From Tenacibaculum sp. L6 (GTDB taxonomy: Bacteria > Bacteroidota > Bacteroidia > Flavobacteriales > Flavobacteriaceae): 49,921 nt of DNA. This document shows, piece after piece, positions 45,365 through 49,921 of this stretch; position 1 is the first letter of the stretch, and each line of letters begins with the position of its first letter. The notes beneath the pieces are model-generated. The model made no database searches. It had not been told where the DNA came from and was given only the letters and a program-made list of their open reading frames with translations. The position numbers and the translations under genes were made by a program. The stretch spans positions 1-49,921 of the forward strand of contig NZ_JAPEHZ010000015.1 of assembly GCF_028823685.1 (NCBI RefSeq), read 5' to 3'.

Positions 45365-45468
45365 TATATATCGTTTCAACAAGAAACAAATTAAAATTAA
45401 CATTTTACAAGTTGCCTAACTAAGGATGTTTTGGCGACGCTATTAACCAACTAAAAACCAATATCAAT

Positions 45469-47778
45469 ATGTATGTAGTAAAAAGAGACGGCAGAAAAGA
45501 GCCTGTGATGTTCGATAAAATCACAGCAAGGGTTAGAAAAATGTGTTACGGATTAAACAATATCGTTGATCCGGTTAAAGTAGCAATGCGTGTTATTGAG
45601 GGATTGTATGATGGGGTAACTACTTCTGAATTAGATAATTTAGCGGCTGAAGTAGCTGCAACAATGACAACCGCGCATCCAGATTATGCAAAACTAGCAG
45701 CAAGAATTGCCGTATCTAACTTACATAAAAATACTAAGAAGTCATTTTCTGAAACAATGACAGCGCCATTATTAGCTGATGATGTATATAAAATCATCAT
45801 GGATAATGCGGATAAATTAGATTCAACAATTATTTACAGTCGTGATTTTAACTACGATTATTTTGGTTTTAAAACATTAGAGCGTTCTTATTTATTAAAG
45901 TTAAACGGAAACATTGTTGAGCGTCCACAACAAATGTTAATGCGTGTTGCTATTGGTATTCATAAAGAAGATATTGATGAGGCAATTGCTACATACGAAT
46001 TGATGAGTAAAAAATATTTTACCCATGCAACACCAACCTTATTTAACTCAGGTACGCCAAAACCACAAATGTCATCTTGTTTCTTATTACAAATGCAAGA
46101 CGATAGTATTGATGGAATCTATGATACGTTAAAACAAACAGCTAAGATTTCTCAATCTGCAGGAGGTATAGGTTTATCTATTCACAATATTCGTGCAACA
46201 GGATCATACATTGCAGGTACTAACGGAACATCAAATGGTATTGTACCAATGTTACGTGTTTTTAACGATACTGCTCGTTATGTAGATCAAGGAGGAGGAA
46301 AGCGTAAAGGTTCTTTTGCAATGTATTTAGAGCCTTGGCATGCTGATATTTATGACTTCTTAGACTTAAAGAAGAACCACGGTAAAGAAGAAATGCGTGC
46401 GCGTGATTTATTCTATGCTATGTGGATATCTGATTTATTCATGAAACGTGTGCAGGAAGATGGTGAATGGACGTTAATGTGTCCACACGAATGTCCTCAT
46501 TTATATGACACTTATGGTGAAGAGTTTGAGCGTTTGTATACAGGATATGAGGCTGCTGGTAAAGGTAGAAAAACGATCAAAGCACGTGATTTATGGGAGA
46601 AAATCTTAGAATCACAAATTGAAACAGGTACTCCGTACATGTTATATAAAGATGCAGCAAACCGTAAATCAAATCAAAAGAATTTAGGAACCATCCGTTC
46701 TTCAAATTTATGTACTGAGATTATGGAATATACTGCGGAAGATGAGGTAGCAGTATGTAACTTAGCATCGATTGCAATTCCAATGTTTGTTGCAGAGGAT
46801 GAAAACGGAAACAAATTCTTCGATCACCAAAAATTATTTGAAGTAACTAAAAAAGTTACACGTAATTTAGATACTGTAATCGATCGTAACTACTACCCAG
46901 TAAAAGAAGCTGAAAACTCAAACTTCCGTCACCGTCCGGTAGGATTAGGAATTCAAGGGTTAGCAGATGCTTTTATCATGTTACGTTTACCATTTACTTC
47001 AGAAGAAGCTAAGAAATTAAACCAAGAAATTTTTGAAACCTTATATTTTGCAGCAGTTACTTCATCTATGGAAGTTGCAAAAGCAAAAGGAGCTTATTCA
47101 ACATTTGAAGGATCACCAATGTCGCAAGGAGAATTCCAACACAATATGTGGGGAATTAACGATGATGAATTAAGTGGTCGTTGGGATTGGGCGAAGTTGC
47201 GTAAAGAAGTGAAAAAACACGGAGTTCGTAACTCATTATTAGTAGCGCCAATGCCAACAGCATCTACTTCTCAAATTTTAGGAAACAACGAAGCATTCGA
47301 ACCATATACTTCTAACATTTATACTCGTAGAGTATTATCAGGTGAGTTTATTGTGGTAAACAAACACTTATTAGAAGATTTAGTAGAGTTAGATTTATGG
47401 GATAATAATATGAAAGAAGATATCATGCGTGCAAACGGATCTATCCAACATATTGATGCTATTCCACAAGATTTAAAAGATTTATATAAAACGGTTTGGG
47501 AAATGAGTATGAAAGATATTATTGATATGGCACGTCATAGAGGATATTTTATCGATCAATCTCAATCGTTAAACTTATTTATGCAAGATCCAGACTTTGC
47601 TAAGTTAACGTCAATGCACTTCTACGCTTGGAAATCTGGATTAAAAACAGGAATGTACTATTTACGTACAAAATCTGCAGTAAACGCGAAGCAATTCACG
47701 TTAAATGTAGAAAAGAAAGAAGAAGACAAGCCAATGAGTACAGATGAATTTAAAGCGATGGTAGAAGCTTCTAAATAA
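45469..47778 (+). CDS. nrdA: Ribonucleotide reductase class I, alpha subunit (ends early; redox tail beyond the stop)
   Basis: NrdA reduces ribonucleotides to deoxyribonucleotides. It has an N-terminal ATP-cone ([17 protein letters not shown], residues 2-18) for allosteric control and all core cysteines: Cys204 in [11 protein letters not shown], Cys415 in SSNLCTEIM and Cys430 in VAVCNLAS. The readable frame stops at 47778 (769 residues). Past this TAA the same frame continues with AMVEASK again and then NAEGPDDCLMCGS before TAA at 47839-47841; CLMC is the C-terminal cysteine pair of the swinging arm that thioredoxin re-reduces. The stop is the first codon of the second copy of a 24-base tandem duplication (47752-47799). 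Without it the protein would be about 790 residues. As written, it lacks its redox tail. Confidence 0.95.
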   Translation: MYVVKRDGRKEPVMFDKITARVRKMCYGLNNIVDPVKVAMRVIEGLYDGVTTSELDNLAAEVAATMTTAHPDYAKLAARIAVSNLHKNTKKSFSETMTAPLLADDVYKIIMDNADKLDSTIIYSRDFNYDYFGFKTLERSYLLKLNGNIVERPQQMLMRVAIGIHKEDIDEAIATYELMSKKYFTHATPTLFNSGTPKPQMSSCFLLQMQDDSIDGIYDTLKQTAKISQSAGGIGLSIHNIRATGSYIAGTNGTSNGIVPMLRVFNDTARYVDQGGGKRKGSFAMYLEPWHADIYDFLDLKKNHGKEEMRARDLFYAMWISDLFMKRVQEDGEWTLMCPHECPHLYDTYGEEFERLYTGYEAAGKGRKTIKARDLWEKILESQIETGTPYMLYKDAANRKSNQKNLGTIRSSNLCTEIMEYTAEDEVAVCNLASIAIPMFVAEDENGNKFFDHQKLFEVTKKVTRNLDTVIDRNYYPVKEAENSNFRHRPVGLGIQGLADAFIMLRLPFTSEEAKKLNQEIFETLYFAAVTSSMEVAKAKGAYSTFEGSPMSQGEFQHNMWGINDDELSGRWDWAKLRKEVKKHGVRNSLLVAPMPTASTSQILGNNEAFEPYTSNIYTRRVLSGEFIVVNKHLLEDLVELDLWDNNMKEDIMRANGSIQHIDAIPQDLKDLYKTVWEMSMKDIIDMARHRGYFIDQSQSLNLFMQDPDFAKLTSMHFYAWKSGLKTGMYYLRTKSAVNAKQFTLNVEKKEEDKPMSTDEFKAMVEASK

Positions 47779-47799
47779 GCGATGGTAGAAGCTTCTAAA
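47752..47799 (+). repeat. 24-base in-frame tandem duplication at the end of nrdA
   Basis: Copy 1 is 47752-47775 and copy 2 is 47776-47799. They are identical in 23 of 24 bases; the first base differs (A in copy 1, T in copy 2), turning AAA (Lys) into TAA (stop). The unit encodes KAMVEASK. The duplication keeps the frame; only the single base change stops translation. Confidence 0.95.
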
Positions 47800-47868
47800 A
47801 ACGCTGAGGGACCAGACGATTGTTTAATGTGTGGATCTTAAGAATTAGTTTTAATTATTCATTAAAGA

Positions 47869-47890
47869 TTGCTGAGCGCAGTCGAAGCAA
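47869..47890 (+). repeat. Copy of a common flavobacterial intergenic repeat
   Basis: The stretch contains CTGAGCGCAGTCGAAG, a word I recognise as recurrent between genes in many Flavobacteriia genomes (often as CTGAGCGTAGTCGAAG). Its ends TTGCT and AGCAA are inverted. It lies just after the nrdA tail and before the terminator at 47904. Function unknown. Confidence 0.6.
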
Positions 47891-47903
47891 AATTAAAAGT
47901 GAT

Positions 47904-47932
47904 AAAGAGAAGTCGAAAGGCTTCTCTTTTTT
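47904..47932 (+). terminator. Terminator after nrdA
   Basis: AAAGAGAAG (47904-47912) and CTTCTCTTT (47921-47929) form a 9-base stem with an 8-base loop and a T run. It separates nrdA from dgt. Confidence 0.8.
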
Positions 47933-47958
47933 GTATTTTCGAAAAAATTTATTTGATA

Positions 47959-49296
47959 ATGAACTGGGAACAACTCCTTTCTTTAAAACGTTTTGGTGAT
48001 ACCCAAAAACGTGAACGTGCAAAACAAGACGAAACCCGTTTAGGTTTTGAGGTAGATTTTGATAGAATTATCTTTTCATCGGCTTTTCGTAGCTTACAAG
48101 ATAAAACACAGGTAATTCCGCTATCTAAAACTGATTTCGTTCATACACGTTTAACGCATAGTTTAGAGGTTTCTGTTGTAGGTAGAACTTTAGGTCGTAG
48201 AGTAGGAAAGGAGCTATTAGAGCGCCATCCAAATTTAAAAGAGTTAGGATATACCTTTAACGATTTTGGAGCGATTGTAGCTGCGGCATCGGTAATGCAC
48301 GATATTGGGAATCCGCCATTCGGTCATTCAGGAGAAAAGGCCATTGGAGAGTATTTTAAAACAGGTAAAGGACTTCAATATAAAGAGCAACTAACCGATT
48401 TAGAATATCAAGATTTGATTGATTTTGAAGGGAATGCCAACGGATTTAAAATCCTTACAGAAAGCAGAGAAGGTATTGAAGGAGGTTTACGTTTGTCGTA
48501 TGCAACCTTAGGAGCGTTTTTAAAGTATCCAAAAGAGAGTCTTCCAAAGAAACCAACCAAACATATTGTCGATAAAAAATACGGTTTCTTTCAGTCGGAA
48601 AAACCTGCTTTTTCTGAGATTGCTGAAGATTTAGGTTTGTTAAAAAAAGAATCTGAAGGAATTTCTTATTACCGTCATCCATTAGCGTATTTGGTAGAAG
48701 CTGCGGATGATATTTGCTACACAATTATTGATTTTGAAGATGGAATAAATCTTGGCTTAATTGAAGAAGATTATGCCTTAGAATACATGATTAAGTTGGT
48801 AAAAGATACGATTGATAGTAAAAAATACCATTCATTACAACATCCAAAAGATCGTGTAAGTTATTTGCGTGCTTTAGCAATTGGCGTGTTAATAAATGAA
48901 GCTGTTACCATCTTTTTAGATAACGAAGAGGCTATTTTAAACGGAACTTTTGATAAAGGTTTGTTAGACAAGTGTAAATACGAAGCACAGATTAACGATA
49001 TCATCAAAATAAGTGTTGATAAAATTTATCGAAGTAAAGAAGTAGTTGAAAAAGAGGTAGCTGGCTATAAAATCATTGCTGATTTACTAGATGTTTTTGT
49101 AACTGCACTCAACAATAAGTTTGAAAACAAACAGTCAAACTACGATAAGTTGGTATTGAACTTACTTCCAGAGGAATATCAACAAGAGAGAGAAAATTTA
49201 TATGACAGAATTATGCAAGTGTGTAGTTACATTGCAGGCTTGTCTGACGGATATGCTATTCGATTACACAGAAAATTAATGGGAAATGTTAGTTAG
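47959..49296 (+). CDS. dgt: dNTP triphosphohydrolase (dGTPase family)
   Basis: This HD-domain enzyme hydrolyses dGTP or other dNTPs to the nucleoside and triphosphate and so balances dNTP pools. The 445-residue protein has the family start MNWEQLLSLKRFGD, SSAFRSLQDKTQV, then the metal site with His67 in HTRLTHSLEV, His114-Asp115 in VMHDIGNPPFGHSGE, and a late Asp in AADDICY. I start at ATG 47959; the longer frame from 47869 runs through the repeat and terminator and is not real. Its place directly after nrdB-nrdA links dNTP synthesis and breakdown. Confidence 0.95.
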   Translation: MNWEQLLSLKRFGDTQKRERAKQDETRLGFEVDFDRIIFSSAFRSLQDKTQVIPLSKTDFVHTRLTHSLEVSVVGRTLGRRVGKELLERHPNLKELGYTFNDFGAIVAAASVMHDIGNPPFGHSGEKAIGEYFKTGKGLQYKEQLTDLEYQDLIDFEGNANGFKILTESREGIEGGLRLSYATLGAFLKYPKESLPKKPTKHIVDKKYGFFQSEKPAFSEIAEDLGLLKKESEGISYYRHPLAYLVEAADDICYTIIDFEDGINLGLIEEDYALEYMIKLVKDTIDSKKYHSLQHPKDRVSYLRALAIGVLINEAVTIFLDNEEAILNGTFDKGLLDKCKYEAQINDIIKISVDKIYRSKEVVEKEVAGYKIIADLLDVFVTALNNKFENKQSNYDKLVLNLLPEEYQQERENLYDRIMQVCSYIAGLSDGYAIRLHRKLMGNVS

Positions 49297-49412
49297 AAAA
49301 TGTTAAATAGTTGGTTTTTTGATTGAAATTTAACGGGTTTAACATATTATTGTTAAAAACAGTTAGGGTAAAGTAAAAACTGCCTGTTATACTAGTCATT
49401 AACCACTTTATT

Positions 49413-49921
49413 ATGAATAAAAAAATATTTTTTTTTAGCTTTTTAATAATAGCTATATGTGGTGTTGTTTTTAAGGTTACAGACATCAATGAAACAGAGA
49501 TTGATAAACTAAGAAAACAGCATGCAGAATTTTTACAAAATCACCCTTTTCAAAAAACGGGAGAACTTCTAAAAAAGAAGAGAAAGTCACAAGGATTACC
49601 TCCCAATGCTTATTTTGAACAAAAGTATTTGAGTGAAATAAACCCTAATACGGGAAGAACTCATAAAGAAAACGTTTATCAACTTCAAGAAGAGCTAAAT
49701 AAACGTAGAATAGGACGTAAAGTTCCTGGTGATGCTGATAATGCTTGGGTAGAACGAGGACCAGATAATGTTGGAGGAAGAACGAGAGCGTTAATTTTTG
49801 ACCCGAACGACACTACTAACGAAACTGTTTTCGCAGGAGGAGTAAGTGGTGGTTTATGGAAAAATACCAAAATTTCTAATTCAGCGTCAAGATGGGTTCG
49901 AGTAGGAATCCCTCAAAATTT
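49413..49921 (+). CDS. N-terminal part of a large secreted protein (BNR/YVTN-repeat type, probable T9SS cargo)
   Basis: ATG at 49413 opens a frame that is still open at the window end; 169 codons are visible. It starts with a signal peptide (MNKKIFFFSFLIIAICGVV), then a Lys/Glu-rich helical propeptide-like part (about 25-105), then WVERGPDNVGGRTRALIFDP and TVFAGGVSGGLWKN. This last pattern is typical of flavobacterial secreted multidomain proteins with BNR/sialidase-like repeats that end in a type IX secretion C-terminal domain. The C-terminus is outside the window, so T9SS export is inferred. It may be a secreted protease or adhesin. Confidence 0.75.
   Translation, partial: MNKKIFFFSFLIIAICGVVFKVTDINETEIDKLRKQHAEFLQNHPFQKTGELLKKKRKSQGLPPNAYFEQKYLSEINPNTGRTHKENVYQLQEELNKRRIGRKVPGDADNAWVERGPDNVGGRTRALIFDPNDTTNETVFAGGVSGGLWKNTKISNSASRWVRVGIPQN

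Noticed and set aside
47869..47958. Longer N-terminus of Dgt
   Set aside because: These codons run through the intergenic repeat and the nrdA terminator; the family start MNWEQLL is at 47959.
1..49921. CRISPR arrays, tRNA or rRNA genes
   Set aside because: I saw no regularly spaced direct repeats and no cloverleaf or rRNA-like stretches in any intergenic region; a tRNAscan-type search would be the decisive check.

Overview
The window looks like a chromosomal segment from a marine, AT-rich member of the Flavobacteriaceae (Bacteroidota), plausibly Tenacibaculum or a close relative. The genus is a guess; the family is well supported. Evidence for the family: very AT-rich intergenic DNA, little use of Shine-Dalgarno sequences, a TTG/TAnnTTTG-type promoter before rpiB, many Bacteroidota-style lipoproteins, the family-typical mnmG/ybeY, recA and nrdB-nrdA settings, and a large exported protein at the right edge.

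Layout. 1-3845: end of a His/Met-rich protein, ybeY, mnmG (frameshifted) and a methyltransferase, with three ParB-site-like palindromes around mnmG. 3989-9000: DoxX protein, SPFH protein with a YbjQ-like partner, tatA, a head-GIN protein, rnr. 9108-11907: lipid kinase, small membrane protein, a 765-base gene-free AT-rich stretch with several DnaA-box-like words (candidate oriC), rpiB, an acetyltransferase. 11910-19951: housekeeping (pseudouridine synthase, recA, dut, gpsA, MFS transporter, glpD). 20080-28198: LuxE-like enzyme, an ECF sigma operon with two lipoproteins and a membrane/beta-barrel partner, asparaginase, ALDH7-type dehydrogenase, ankyrin protein, and a broken helix-hairpin-helix gene. 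28311-33034: accessory segment with a TauE/SafE transporter, a type II restriction-modification pair whose genes overlap tail to tail, an AlbA_2 protein and an SDR enzyme. 33041-33203: a MITE-like element. 33274-43513: lipoproteins, FAD oxidoreductase, ABC ATPase, rimK with its small protease partner, two exported peptidases. 43653-49296: thioredoxin, nrdB, nrdA, dgt, a dNTP-metabolism block. 49413-end: start of a large secreted protein.

The most striking result is at the end of nrdA. A 24-base in-frame tandem duplication carries a TAA at the start of its second copy, so the C-terminal redox cysteine pair (CLMCGS) that thioredoxin should reduce lies beyond the stop, still in frame. Two other genes carry small lesions: mnmG (2 extra bases) and the helix-hairpin-helix gene (7-base tandem duplication). 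The ECF sigma factor has ATC where ATG is expected. Together these suggest either real local decay, slippage or phase-type variation, or sequencing errors; raw reads would decide. The parS-like cluster plus the candidate origin suggest that the window lies in the origin domain of the chromosome.
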